A stretch of 64,000 nt of DNA. Source: Methylotenera sp. G11. Lineage in GTDB: Bacteria; Pseudomonadota; Gammaproteobacteria; Burkholderiales; Methylophilaceae. Under the pieces are notes generated by a model. It made no database searches. It was given only the letters and a program-made list of their open reading frames with translations, and was not told where the DNA came from. The position numbers and the translations under genes were made by a program. The stretch's first letter is position 1. Every line of letters starts with the position of its first letter. The stretch is taken from positions 1,922,001 through 1,986,000 of the forward strand of contig NZ_JUHH01000001.1 of assembly GCF_000799735.1 (NCBI RefSeq), read 5' to 3'. Below, in pieces: positions 17,470-27,553 of the stretch.

Positions 17470-18369
17470 ATGAACAATATGGATTTTAATGAAACGGCTG
17501 TATTTGTGAAGGTTGTGCAAGCCGGGAGCTTCAGTGCCGCAGCGCGGCAATTAGGCTTGCCCACGTCGACCATCAGTACCAGGATATCCAGGCTGGAAGC
17601 CCGGCTTGGCACTACCCTGCTGCAGAGAACAACACGCAGGTTAAGCCTCACGCAGGCAGGCACCGTTTATTATCAGCATGCTGCTTTAGGTTTAAGCTAC
17701 ATGCTTGAAGCGGAAGCTGCGCTTGATGAAGCCCGCCAGCAGCCGCAGGGCAGGCTCAAAATCACCGCACCTGCTGATCTGGGCGATCACTTGCTGGCCG
17801 GGCTGCTGGAAGAGACGCAACGTGAGTTCCCAGTCCTGGAATTGGAGCTGATATTAACGGACCGCTACATAGACCTGGTTGCGGATGGCGTGGATGTTGC
17901 GATCCGGACTGGGGAACTGCGGGATTCCAGCATGGTTGCCAAGTCGCTCGGTATCATCCGCTGGGCATTGTTCGCCCATCGTGACTATCTGGAACAGGCC
18001 GCTCCTTTGGCCGTGCCGCAGGATCTGCATTTGCATCGCTGCGTACAGTTTACCCCTTTAGGGCGGGATGCCTGGAACCTGGTCAGTCGCCAGCATGCAC
18101 TGACGATACCCATGCCAGGCCGAACCATGGCGAATAACATAGGCGTTGTAAAATCCATGGCCGAGCATCAGCAGGGAGTGGCATTGCTGCCGGCATTTAT
18201 CTGCAGGCAGAGCGTCAGCTGCGGCAAGCTGGTGCGTGTCTTGCCGGAGTGGGAGGGCACGGCGGACCCTGTGCACCTGGTGTATCCCAAACAGCGATTC
18301 ATGCCACCTAAGCTACGCGCTTTTATCGACCTTGCGCAGGAAAAATTAAAGGCGCATTTCCTGGAGTAA
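17470..18369 (+). CDS. LysR-family transcriptional regulator
   Basis: A 299-residue LTTR. The N-terminal winged helix-turn-helix is clear (FVKVVQAGSFSAAARQLGLPTSTISTRISRLEARLG, then LLQRTTRRLSLT), followed by the substrate-binding domain (GRLKITAPADLGDHLL onward). It belongs to the CrgA/AaeR-like group of LTTRs by sequence flavour. An alternative start is ATG 17479. Divergent from the pirin-ycaC pair, so it probably controls them and itself. Confidence 0.92.
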   Translation: MNNMDFNETAVFVKVVQAGSFSAAARQLGLPTSTISTRISRLEARLGTTLLQRTTRRLSLTQAGTVYYQHAALGLSYMLEAEAALDEARQQPQGRLKITAPADLGDHLLAGLLEETQREFPVLELELILTDRYIDLVADGVDVAIRTGELRDSSMVAKSLGIIRWALFAHRDYLEQAAPLAVPQDLHLHRCVQFTPLGRDAWNLVSRQHALTIPMPGRTMANNIGVVKSMAEHQQGVALLPAFICRQSVSCGKLVRVLPEWEGTADPVHLVYPKQRFMPPKLRAFIDLAQEKLKAHFLE

Positions 18370-18395
18370 TCGCTCCTGGAATAGCGGTTTCCGGC

Positions 18396-19568
18396 CTAGC
18401 CGGCTTCTGTCAGCATGCGGGCAACTGCACGTTTCAATGGTGCGATACGATTGCTGATACGCAGGGAAGCCGCCCTGACCATGCGTGCCGGCATGGAGTC
18501 ATCACCATACAGTTTTGCAATCGCATGCGTGGCGATAAAGAGCGGGCGTGTCCGGAGGCGATGTTTTCTTTCGTAGCGTTCAAGCATGGCTGTGGCTGCA
18601 ATGCTGCCACCCCTGGCTTGTGCTGTTTTAATTTCATGTGCCAGCACATCAATGCCGCTGAGGCCGAAATTGAAGCCGTGCGCGGTTACCGGGTGCATGC
18701 CTACCGCAGCATCACCGATCAATGCAAAACGTTCTGCGACAAGCCTGCTGGCGTAGGCGGTCACCAGCGGATAAGCATGCCGTGTGGATTTCAGCTGCAT
18801 GTCGCCCAGCCGGTGTTTGAAACGCATGGCCACGGCATGATTAAAATCAGTTTCGCTCATCGTCATGAGTGGCTGAATATCGGCTGTGGGCAAGGTGATG
18901 ACGACCGATGACTGCATACCGTTCATCGGCAGCAGCGCAAGGGTCTGGCCATAATCGAACCACTCCCAGGCCACATGCCGGTGGGGGATGCTGTGTTCCA
19001 TGACGCATACCATCATGGTTTTACCAAAGTCGTGCATGGTTGCCGCGATGCCCATGGCCCTGCGGGTTTCCGAGAACCGGCTGTCTGCCGCCACCAGCAG
19101 CTGCGCCGTTATTTCCTCTCCGTTTGCAAGGGTGATATGTGCGCCTTCGTTATTGGTGCCAAGCGCGCTGATTCTGGCTTCTGTCAGCAGCGTGATATCC
19201 GGCGATGCCTTGACCACCTCATAGGCGGCTTTGCGGATCAGGTCATTCGCTACCAGATAGCCCAGCTCCTGTTTACGGCTATCGCGGTGATCGATGTTCA
19301 TGGCGTAAAGCGAAGGCCCGTTCAGCACGCGTGCATCACGCAACGGGGAAATTGCAGCCTGGTCTATGCGATTCCATATTCCAAGTGCCTGCATGAGCTG
19401 CACGGAGCGGTGCGTCAGCGCAATTTCGCGCCCGTCAAATGCGGGGCTGGCTAATTGGGATTCGTGCTGGCGCTCGATAATGGCGATGCGCAGACCGCAG
19501 CCGGCAAGCGCCTGCGCAAAACAGAGCCCGGAAGGGCCTGCACCCACAATGACAATGTCGAAATTCAT
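18396..19568 (-). CDS. ubiM: UbiH/UbiF/UbiM-type FAD-dependent ubiquinone hydroxylase
   Basis: A 390-residue class A flavin monooxygenase. The Rossmann GxGxxG is at the N-terminus (VIVGAGPSGLCFAQAL), and the FAD/ribityl motif reads LIGDAAVGMHPVTAHGFNFGLSG. This last segment is the reason for preferring UbiM over UbiH or UbiF, although the choice is moderate. These enzymes hydroxylate the ubiquinone ring with O2. ATG 19568 (or 19574) is preferred over the longer frame to 19652 because an FNR/Dnr-type box at 19652-19665 and its -10 near 19624 would place transcription start near 19617. Control by an anaerobic or NO regulator is unusual for an oxygen-using enzyme. Confidence 0.8.
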   Translation of the reverse strand: MNFDIVIVGAGPSGLCFAQALAGCGLRIAIIERQHESQLASPAFDGREIALTHRSVQLMQALGIWNRIDQAAISPLRDARVLNGPSLYAMNIDHRDSRKQELGYLVANDLIRKAAYEVVKASPDITLLTEARISALGTNNEGAHITLANGEEITAQLLVAADSRFSETRRAMGIAATMHDFGKTMMVCVMEHSIPHRHVAWEWFDYGQTLALLPMNGMQSSVVITLPTADIQPLMTMSETDFNHAVAMRFKHRLGDMQLKSTRHAYPLVTAYASRLVAERFALIGDAAVGMHPVTAHGFNFGLSGIDVLAHEIKTAQARGGSIAATAMLERYERKHRLRTRPLFIATHAIAKLYGDDSMPARMVRAASLRISNRIAPLKRAVARMLTEAG

Positions 19569-19623
19569 AGGCATGCGACCATAAAGTATTGGTTTAAAGA
19601 TCTTGGTTTCTAAAATGTCACCC

Positions 19624-19665
19624 ATCATTGCGGCAAATGCATCTGCCGGCATTGACCTTGGTCAA
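19624..19665 (-). promoter_or_regulatory. Dnr/Nnr-type box and -10 for the ubiquinone hydroxylase gene
   Basis: TTGACCTTGGTCAA at 19652-19665 is a perfect TTGAC-N4-GTCAA palindrome. On the minus strand AATGAT (19624-19629) lies where a -10 should be if the box is centred at -41.5. The arrangement matches class II activation. Confidence 0.75.
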
Positions 19666-19825
19666 TGAGTCATGGTTTTGATGCATCACGGCAATGGAAT
19701 CGTGCGCATGCCTCAAGACGCTGGCTGCCAGCATTCCCGTACCAGCCTCCAATGCAGCCAGGCTGATTGAATTTGTCATTGCCTGCGGCAATTGCAGGCA
19801 TTCACAAGCCGCCTGGCGCTTTGAT

Positions 19826-21175
19826 CTAGAATGTATATAGCAGGGTTAGCCATAGTTTATCGGTGTCTTTAATGCGCCCTGCTGCATATTGGTCATGCTC
19901 TGAATATTTCCCGTACTCTACTTTGGTGAGCAGGTTTTTGTTGTAGCTGTAGCTCGCAGCAAGATTCCACTCCTTGCCGTATTGGTCTCCGCTGCCACCG
20001 CCGCCAGTGTTGAAGTTCCTGTCCGAATCCAGCCAGTGGTAATCGGCCAATAATGCGAAATCGCCGATTTTATAAGCCGCGCTGATGAATGTATCCCTGA
20101 TCCCCTCTTTCGGGGTGACAAGAAACCTGTCGACCCAGCCCTGGAATAAATGGTTAGTGCCAAACGGGGTCTGGAATGCATATTGGCCATGGTTGCTGCT
20201 GAGCAGCTCCTGGTCTGCCCGCAGGGAGAAATTGCCGAATGCAGCCCCTCCTCCCAGCTTGTAGTAATGGGCATCGATGCGGCTGTCACCTCCTGAGTAG
20301 TCCTGCTGGCGGGCATATTCAGCCGTGTACAGGAGTTTCCAGTCATCGCTGAGCTTGTGTGCGCCATCCAGGCGTAAGCCCAGGATGCGGTTGGACTGGT
20401 CGGCATGGTCATTGCCCAGCCAGGATTTTCCAAAGCCAAGGTTGTCGAAACTGGAGAAATATCCGTAAGCGCTGATAGATTCGGTGGGTGTGAATCTGTA
20501 TTTGAAATTGGCAATTCCCAGTGCGCCATCGGTGCGCAGTTTGGTGTTGATCTGGCGTACGGATTCAAAGTGTGCCAGGTAGATTTCAGTATTCGCGATG
20601 GATTTATTGAGCACGGAGACACCGTCATAAACCTGCATCACCTGACGGAAACCGATGTCGCCGATGAACCTGACGTTATCCAGATTGACCTGCTGGCGGC
20701 CAAGCCTGATCCTGGTATCACTGAACGCGCTTGATTCCAGATAAAGCTGGTTCACGCCGGTGTAATCAGGATCAACGATCTTTGCATAAGTCGCTTTGCC
20801 CGGATGGCTGGAATATGCGTATATCGGCCCGCTGTAAGGCACCCCGTCGTTAAAGTTGTCCTGTAGCTGCGTGACGTTGATTAACTGGGCAGCCAGGCTC
20901 ACATCATGGAACGGCGCCGTCTGCCAGCCGATCAGGCTACGCAGCGTCAAGCCACTGGCTTCGGTCAACCCATCCTGGTCAACATGCTCGTAACGCAGGC
21001 GGAAACTGGTCATTGCCTTACCGGAAATGACCGCCTCACTGATGCTGGATGGAGGCGTCACGGGTTCCGGTTCGGCAGCAAAAGACACAGGGCAGGCGCC
21101 GGCCAGCAGGCAGGCAATACCAAGGCAGCAAAAGCGCCGCATAAATGTGCTGCTGTACAGAGGTGCGGGTTTCAT
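19826..21175 (-). CDS. Alginate-export-type outer-membrane porin
   Basis: About 449 residues with an N-terminal signal peptide (FCCLGIACLLAGACPVSFAAEPE). The rest is beta-rich, with strands ending in aromatic residues, and closes in LWLTLLYTF, the C-terminal Phe typical of outer-membrane barrels. It resembles the alginate_exp family (AlgE-like). ATG 21175 is chosen over 21202 because GGGAG sits 5 nt before it. The gene is divergent from norC and has its own FNR/Dnr-type box, so it is probably induced with denitrification and may pass nitrate, nitrite or another solute; the substrate is not known. Confidence 0.8.
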   Translation of the reverse strand: MKPAPLYSSTFMRRFCCLGIACLLAGACPVSFAAEPEPVTPPSSISEAVISGKAMTSFRLRYEHVDQDGLTEASGLTLRSLIGWQTAPFHDVSLAAQLINVTQLQDNFNDGVPYSGPIYAYSSHPGKATYAKIVDPDYTGVNQLYLESSAFSDTRIRLGRQQVNLDNVRFIGDIGFRQVMQVYDGVSVLNKSIANTEIYLAHFESVRQINTKLRTDGALGIANFKYRFTPTESISAYGYFSSFDNLGFGKSWLGNDHADQSNRILGLRLDGAHKLSDDWKLLYTAEYARQQDYSGGDSRIDAHYYKLGGGAAFGNFSLRADQELLSSNHGQYAFQTPFGTNHLFQGWVDRFLVTPKEGIRDTFISAAYKIGDFALLADYHWLDSDRNFNTGGGGSGDQYGKEWNLAASYSYNKNLLTKVEYGKYSEHDQYAAGRIKDTDKLWLTLLYTF

Positions 21176-21214
21176 ATGAGCTCCCAATCGTAAAGGTTGC
21201 ATTGCAATGAGCCC

Positions 21215-21257
21215 ATCATAGACCTCACTTAGAGTGTGTGTATTTGACCTTGGTCAA
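21215..21257 (-). promoter_or_regulatory. Dnr/Nnr-type box and -10 for the porin gene
   Basis: TTGACCTTGGTCAA at 21244-21257, identical to the box before the hydroxylase gene. On the minus strand TATGAT (21215-21220) lies at -10 spacing for a start near 21209, 34 bp before the ATG at 21175. Confidence 0.75.
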
Positions 21258-21309
21258 GTTGGCTGACAATCAGGTGACCCTGCTCCACCTTAATGGCCGG
21301 ATTTTAAAA

Positions 21310-21351
21310 TTGACCAAAGTCAAGGATATGAAATGGACAATCCTGTACATT
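21310..21351 (+). promoter_or_regulatory. Dnr/Nnr-type box and -10 for norC
   Basis: TTGACCAAAGTCAA at 21310-21323 is a TTGAC-N4-GTCAA palindrome centred about 41.5 bp before a start predicted near 21358; TACATT at 21346-21351 fits the -10. The norC ATG follows at 21385. Confidence 0.8.
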
Positions 21352-21384
21352 CTGGTCGTCATTTACATTAACAGGGAGGTCGCA

Positions 21385-21810
21385 ATGGCAACGAGATTCA
21401 CTAAATCCATGGCGCGCAATATTTTCTTCGGCGGGTCGCTTTTCTTTTTCCTGCTGTTCCTGGCGCTTACTTTTGATACCAACCAGAAGCTGCCCAAACG
21501 CGATAACAGCCAGAACCTGACCGCTTCGGCCATTCATGGCAAGAAACTATGGGAGACCAATAACTGCATCGGCTGCCATACCTTGCTGGGCGAAGGTGCA
21601 TATTTCGCACCGGAGCTGGGTAATGTGTATAAGCGCCGCGGCCCTGATTTCATCAAGGCATGGATCAAGTCACAACCGACAGGCGCGCCGGGCAGAAGGC
21701 AAATGCCGCAATTCAATTTCACGGAGCAGGAGCTGGATGATCTGGTTGAGTTCCTGAAATATACCTCAGAGATCAACACCAATAACTGGCCTCCGAATAT
21801 CGAAGGTTAA
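21385..21810 (+). CDS. norC: Nitric oxide reductase cytochrome c subunit NorC
   Basis: 141 residues. An N-terminal membrane anchor (NIFFGGSLFFFLLFLALTF) is followed by a single haem site CIGCH near residue 60 and the axial Met region RQMPQF. NorC passes electrons from periplasmic donors to NorB. ATG 21385 (GGGAGG upstream) is the true start; the longer open frame from 21238 runs across the promoter box. norB begins 24 nt downstream. Confidence 0.95.
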   Translation: MATRFTKSMARNIFFGGSLFFFLLFLALTFDTNQKLPKRDNSQNLTASAIHGKKLWETNNCIGCHTLLGEGAYFAPELGNVYKRRGPDFIKAWIKSQPTGAPGRRQMPQFNFTEQELDDLVEFLKYTSEINTNNWPPNIEG

Positions 21811-23208
<1,398 letters not shown>

Positions 23209-23233
23209 TCAGTTGCAGTAGTGTATGCACGGC

Positions 23234-23261
23234 AAAAGAAGGAGGCTTGCCTCCTTCTTTT
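23234..23261 (+). terminator. Hairpin between norB and norE
   Basis: A perfect 12-bp stem (AAAAGAAGGAGG with CCTCCTTCTTTT) around the loop CTTG, 26 bp after the norB stop. The T-rich right arm makes it look like an intrinsic terminator, so norEFQD would receive only read-through unless a promoter lies in the 48 bp after it. Confidence 0.8.
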
Positions 23262-23309
23262 GATTCAGCTTAATCGTTCAATCATGCATCTGGCATTTTA
23301 GGTAATCTG

Positions 23310-23894
23310 ATGAATACAAATACGGCATTAGTGAATAAAACAGAAGACCTGCCAGGTGACTTTGCCATCTGGATATTTATCCTGGCAGAAATGCTGGTAT
23401 TTGGCGTGATGTTTATCGTATACGCCTTTGCACGCTCCAACCAGCTTGAAGTGTTCAATGCATCGCAGCTTACGCTGAGCCGCAGCATGGGCACGCTGAA
23501 TACGATTATCCTGATCACCAGCAGCTATTTTGTCGTGCGCGCGGTGTCTGCGATCAAATCCGGCGATTCGAGGCAATCCGGACGCTGGCTGCTCGGTACG
23601 ATCTTTCTGGGCGGCATGTTCGTGGCGGTGAAGCTGTGGGAATTCAAGCAGAAGTTTTTGGCCGGCATTACGCTTGAGACTAACGATTTCTACATGTTCT
23701 ACCTGACGCTTACTTTTTTTCACCTGATGCATGTGCTGATGGGCATGATCATCCTTGCCTGTATCGTTTATAAACTCAAGCATGGCGGCTACAGTGCACA
23801 GGAACATTTCGGGGTCGAGACCGGCGCCTCGTTCTGGCACATGGTAGATCTGCTGTGGATTGTGCTTTTTCCGTTGATTTATATTATCCGCTGA
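23310..23894 (+). CDS. norE: NorE, cytochrome oxidase subunit III-like protein
   Basis: 194 residues with five hydrophobic helices. FAIWIFILAEMLVFGVMF near the start and MFYLTLTFFHLMHVLMGM, then ETGASFWHMVDLLWIVLFPLIYI at the end, are the cytochrome c oxidase subunit III pattern. In nor clusters this protein (NorE) supports full NO reductase activity or assembly. It sits behind the hairpin after norB and 2 nt before norF. Confidence 0.88.
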   Translation: MNTNTALVNKTEDLPGDFAIWIFILAEMLVFGVMFIVYAFARSNQLEVFNASQLTLSRSMGTLNTIILITSSYFVVRAVSAIKSGDSRQSGRWLLGTIFLGGMFVAVKLWEFKQKFLAGITLETNDFYMFYLTLTFFHLMHVLMGMIILACIVYKLKHGGYSAQEHFGVETGASFWHMVDLLWIVLFPLIYIIR

Positions 23895-23896
23895 CC

Positions 23897-24157
23897 ATGA
23901 ATACACCATTGAACCGTTTTGCTACACTGATCTGGCTGGCGCTGGTCATCCTCACCGTCATGACCTTTTGCATAGGTGAAGAAGTGAGCGCCGGAAAAAC
24001 CGTGATGCTGAGCGTGCTGTTGATTTCCCTGGTCAAAGGGCAGCTGATCGCCAATTATTTTATGGGGCTGCGTCATGTAAGCTGGCTGTGGCGCGGCATT
24101 ATCCTGGGTTATTTTGTGGTGGTCGGCAGCATGATTGCGATTGCTTACCTGAAATAG
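23897..24157 (+). CDS. norF: NorF, small membrane protein (oxidase subunit IV-like)
   Basis: 86 residues with three hydrophobic helices; LVKGQLIANYFMGLRHVSWLWRG is the subunit IV/NorF signature (K, Y-F-M-G-L-R). The start at 23897 lies 2 nt after the norE stop; an upstream in-frame extension overlaps norE and is unlikely. It probably acts with NorE in NO reductase assembly or activity. Confidence 0.85.
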   Translation: MNTPLNRFATLIWLALVILTVMTFCIGEEVSAGKTVMLSVLLISLVKGQLIANYFMGLRHVSWLWRGIILGYFVVVGSMIAIAYLK

Positions 24158-24193
24158 AAAGGCCTGCACGCAGGCTGAACTGAAAGCATTGAT

Positions 24194-24988
24194 ATGGATA
24201 CAAAAACAGACAATACCCCGTTCTACGAACCCGGCGGCGATGAGTGCGAGCTGTTTGAGCGCGCCTGGAATAACCGTTTGCCATTGCTGATCAAAGGCCC
24301 TACCGGCTGCGGTAAGACACGTTTTGTGTCGCATATGGCGGCACGCCTGAACTTGCCGCTGTATACCGTGGCCTGTCACGATGACCTTACCGCAGCGGAT
24401 CTGGTCGGGCGCCACCTGATCGGTGACGGCGAAACCATCTGGAATGATGGACCGCTGACACGGGCAGTGCGCGAGGGCGGCATCTGCTACCTGGATGAAG
24501 TGGTGGAGGCGCGTAAAGATACCACCGTGGTACTGCACCCGCTGGCGGACGACAGGCGCATGCTGCCGATCGACCGCACTGGTGAGCAGTTGCAGGCGCC
24601 GCCGTCGTTCATGCTCGTGGTGTCTTACAACCCGGGTTACCAGAATTTCCTGAAAGGCATGAAGCCTTCTACCCGGCAGCGTTTTGTGTCGCTGACCTTT
24701 GATTTTCCGACTGCAGCGCAGGAAGAAGCGGTGCTGGTCGGTGAAACCGGCATTGACACGATGACAGCCAAACGCCTGGTTTCCATTGCCGGCGCATTCC
24801 GCGCCTTGCGTGACCACGACCTGGAAGAAGTCGCCAGCACTCGCCTGCTGGTCTATGCAGCCACTTTGATTAAAGATGGTTATGACCCGGTGCGCGCCTG
24901 TCGTGCGGCACTGGTGGAAACCCTGACCGACGACGCAGAAACCGCAGTCGCCTTGCATGAGGTGGTCAGCGCCACCTTCGGGCGCTGA
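24194..24988 (+). CDS. norQ: NorQ, MoxR-type AAA+ ATPase for NO reductase activation
   Basis: 264 residues with Walker A KGPTGCGKTRF (about residue 37), Walker B GICYLDEVVEARKD, and the sensor VVSYNPGYQNF. NorQ/CbbQ proteins form hexamers that, with the von Willebrand protein NorD, remodel NorBC to insert the active-site iron. The gene overlaps norD by one base (TGATG), so translation is coupled. Confidence 0.94.
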   Translation: MDTKTDNTPFYEPGGDECELFERAWNNRLPLLIKGPTGCGKTRFVSHMAARLNLPLYTVACHDDLTAADLVGRHLIGDGETIWNDGPLTRAVREGGICYLDEVVEARKDTTVVLHPLADDRRMLPIDRTGEQLQAPPSFMLVVSYNPGYQNFLKGMKPSTRQRFVSLTFDFPTAAQEEAVLVGETGIDTMTAKRLVSIAGAFRALRDHDLEEVASTRLLVYAATLIKDGYDPVRACRAALVETLTDDAETAVALHEVVSATFGR

Positions 24989-26820
24989 TGGAAGAATACG
25001 TAGGAGCGCTGTGGGATCGCCTGATTACCGGCGCGGCAGAGAAGCGCCATGCCGCGGCTGCCGTCAGGCTGGATGATATTGCCAAATCTGCCGCGATATT
25101 TTTCCGGGCATTGGGCGGTGACCCCGGGCTGGGTATTTCGGCTGCACCGGCGGTGCGTCACGGTGCGCGCAGGCGGCTGTTGCAGCGCGTGGCCGGCAGC
25201 GGCGAAAAAATAGAGCTGTCATGGCGTGATGGCGAAGTGCTGCGGCTGCCATCACAGATCGACCTGTTTGCAGAGCAGGCGCTCAACCGCGACCTTTATT
25301 TCTGGCTGGTGGCGCTGGCGGCAGCGGATATCGATAGCAGCCTGCCATGGATTATCAGAAACCAGCTGGCTACGCAGGCTACCCTTGAGCGCTTTCCCGG
25401 TTTGCAGAATCGCTATGCCAGGCTGGTGGCGGCTGTTATCGCCCTGCGTATCCCGCCGCAAAAACTGCCGCCTGATGAAGCGGCACAGGAAAACGCGATC
25501 CGCCAGGCTTTGCAATATCCGGGGACGGTCGGTGCCATTACGCTGGCAGCACGACCATTTCAACCAGTACCGCTGTGGCCGCATCCCTGCCCTCCGGTGA
25601 GTGCGGCGGCAACTGGCGCTGCGGGTGCAGGTTCGCCCGAGCAAGGAGGCAGCGCCGCCAATAAAAAAAGCCGGCGCAAGCACATGGCCGAGCGTACCGA
25701 TGCGAAAGAAGATAAAAACGGCTTTCTCATGATGTTTCGTGCCGAGAGCCTGTTTTCATGGTCTGAGTTCGTCAAGGTGAACCGTCCGCAGGATGAGGAA
25801 GACGATGCGGAAACCGCGCAGCTGGCGGCTGAAGATATGGATATGCTCACCATTGCCCGTGATGGTAAAACCAGTGCCGCCAGTGTCAGGTTTGATCTTG
25901 ACCTGCCGGCCGGTGCTGCGGATGACACGCCGCTGGGTGAAGGGGTCTTGTTGCCGGAATGGAATTGGAAAAAGCAGGTTTTGCAGCCGGATTATTGCAG
26001 CCTGCAGCAGCTGATCGCGATGGATGCAAAACCCTGTGAACTGCCGTCCGCTCTGAAAAACACTGCCAATCAGCTACGGCGCCAGTTCCAGGCGCTCACA
26101 CCGGTCAGGCATTGGCTCAAAGGTCAGCAGGATGGCGATGAACTGGATATGGATGCCTGGGTGCAGCTGGCTTCTGAAAGAAACAGCACGATGCCGACAT
26201 CCGAGCATGGCCTGTATCGCGCACAGGTGAATCAGGAACGTGACCTGGCCTGCCTGCTGCTTGCGGATATTTCTTTATCCACCGATGCTTATGTGTCGAA
26301 CCATGCGCGAGTGATCGACGTGATCCGCGATAGCCTGCTGCTGTTCTCAGAGGCGCTGGCTGCAACCGGCGACAGTTTCGCGCTGTATGGTTTTTCATCA
26401 CTCAAGCGCAGCCATGTGCGCTTTCATTACATCAAGGGGTTTGAAGAGCAATATAGCGGCCAGGTGCGTGGCCGCATCACGGCGATCAAACCCGGCTACT
26501 ACACGCGCATGGGTGCGGCCATCCGCCAGGCGGCCAGTTTGCTGGTGCAGCAGAAAAAGCGCCAGCGCCTGCTGCTGATACTGACAGACGGCAAGCCGAA
26601 TGACCTGGACCAGTACGAGGGGCGCTATGGTATCGAAGATACGCGCGTGGCGTTGATCGAGGCAAGAAAGCTCGGGCTGCGGCCATTCTGTGTCACCATT
26701 GATACGGAAGCCAGTGATTACCTGCCGCATTTGTTCGGGGCGGGAGGTTATGTGGTGATCCGCAACCCGGAAGACCTGCCGAAAGAGCTGCCGCTGCTTT
26801 ATGCGCAGATGACGCGCTAA
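24988..26820 (+). CDS. norD: NorD, von Willebrand factor A protein for NO reductase activation
   Basis: 610 residues. The C-terminal VWA domain starts at CLLLADISLSTDAYVSN, a MIDAS-type DxSxS site, and continues through LLLILTDGKPNDLDQYEGRYG. The N-terminal half is the helical NorD region with a basic linker (NKKSRRKHMAER) near residue 230. It works with NorQ in NorBC maturation. The 3' end overlaps the convergent dnr-like gene by 4 nt. Confidence 0.93.
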   Translation: MEEYVGALWDRLITGAAEKRHAAAAVRLDDIAKSAAIFFRALGGDPGLGISAAPAVRHGARRRLLQRVAGSGEKIELSWRDGEVLRLPSQIDLFAEQALNRDLYFWLVALAAADIDSSLPWIIRNQLATQATLERFPGLQNRYARLVAAVIALRIPPQKLPPDEAAQENAIRQALQYPGTVGAITLAARPFQPVPLWPHPCPPVSAAATGAAGAGSPEQGGSAANKKSRRKHMAERTDAKEDKNGFLMMFRAESLFSWSEFVKVNRPQDEEDDAETAQLAAEDMDMLTIARDGKTSAASVRFDLDLPAGAADDTPLGEGVLLPEWNWKKQVLQPDYCSLQQLIAMDAKPCELPSALKNTANQLRRQFQALTPVRHWLKGQQDGDELDMDAWVQLASERNSTMPTSEHGLYRAQVNQERDLACLLLADISLSTDAYVSNHARVIDVIRDSLLLFSEALAATGDSFALYGFSSLKRSHVRFHYIKGFEEQYSGQVRGRITAIKPGYYTRMGAAIRQAASLLVQQKKRQRLLLILTDGKPNDLDQYEGRYGIEDTRVALIEARKLGLRPFCVTIDTEASDYLPHLFGAGGYVVIRNPEDLPKELPLLYAQMTR

Positions 26821-27500
26821 GCGGCTAAATCATAGCTGCGCAGCTTTTTGACATCGGTAATGGTGACGTCTTTGCCGTTGACTTCTATTAAACCCAGTTG
26901 CTGCAGTTTCGCCAGGGTACGCGAAAGTGTTTCCGGCGTCAGGTTCAGCAGCGATGCAATGGTGATTTTGCTGGCAGGCAGCGTGATATTGCTGGCATCG
27001 GGCGCATCCGCGCTGATTTGCAGCAGGTAGCCGATAAAGCGCTGTGTGCAGGACTGCAAGGACAGCATTTCTATATCCTGCACCAGTTGGTGCATTCTGA
27101 TGGAAAGTCCCGCCAGCATCTTGCGTGAAAACAGCGGGTCATGATCCAGCATTGAAAATATCAGGCTCTTGGGCACGAGCAGTACCTGGGAATCGAGAAT
27201 GGCCTGCGCATAGACGGGAAACTGGCGCTCCAGGAACAGGATCGCTTCCCCAAAGCTTTCACCGGGGGAAACAATACTGATGATTTTTTCACTGCCCTGC
27301 GGCGAGGTGACGCCGAGTTTTAACTGGCCTTGCAATAAAATATAAAGTCCGACCGCCGCATCCCCGCGGTTAAAAACTGAAGTGCCCCTCGGAAACTCGA
27401 TCAGCTGAGAGTGTCCCGCGATGGTTTCAATCTGTTCAGCCGCCAGTTCCTTGAACATGAAAAAATCTGACAGGGTTTGCGATATGAAGGCTTTGTTCAT
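26817..27500 (-). CDS. Crp/Fnr-family regulator, Dnr/Nnr-like
   Basis: 227 residues: a cyclic-nucleotide-binding-like domain (FPRGTSVFNRGDAAVGLYILLQGQLKLG) then a C-terminal winged helix. The recognition helix reads LLNLTPETLSRTLAKLQQLG; the E-x-x-S-R contacts are those that read TTGA half sites. The N-terminus lacks the Cys cluster of Fnr, which points to the haem-type NO sensors Dnr/Nnr. It lies in the denitrification cluster, 53 bp downstream of nnrS on the same strand, and is the natural candidate for binding the four TTGA(C/T)-N4-GTCAA boxes nearby. Confidence 0.88.
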   Translation of the reverse strand: MNKAFISQTLSDFFMFKELAAEQIETIAGHSQLIEFPRGTSVFNRGDAAVGLYILLQGQLKLGVTSPQGSEKIISIVSPGESFGEAILFLERQFPVYAQAILDSQVLLVPKSLIFSMLDHDPLFSRKMLAGLSIRMHQLVQDIEMLSLQSCTQRFIGYLLQISADAPDASNITLPASKITIASLLNLTPETLSRTLAKLQQLGLIEVNGKDVTITDVKKLRSYDLAA

Positions 27501-27553
27501 TTTCAGACCTCTGGAAAAACGTAGCCTTGATTATGCAATGAAACCAGCGCGAA

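Noticed and set aside
19569-19652. N-terminal extension of the ubiquinone hydroxylase
   Set aside because: It reaches into the Dnr-type box, upstream of the expected transcription start, and precedes the conserved flavin-binding start by an unusual stretch.
21238-21384. N-terminal extension of NorC
   Set aside because: The extension crosses the Dnr-type box and -10; ATG 21385 has GGGAGG and fits NorC family length.
27531-27544. TTGATTATGCAATG before the dnr-like gene as a regulator box
   Set aside because: Only the left half site fits; the right half lacks TCAA.
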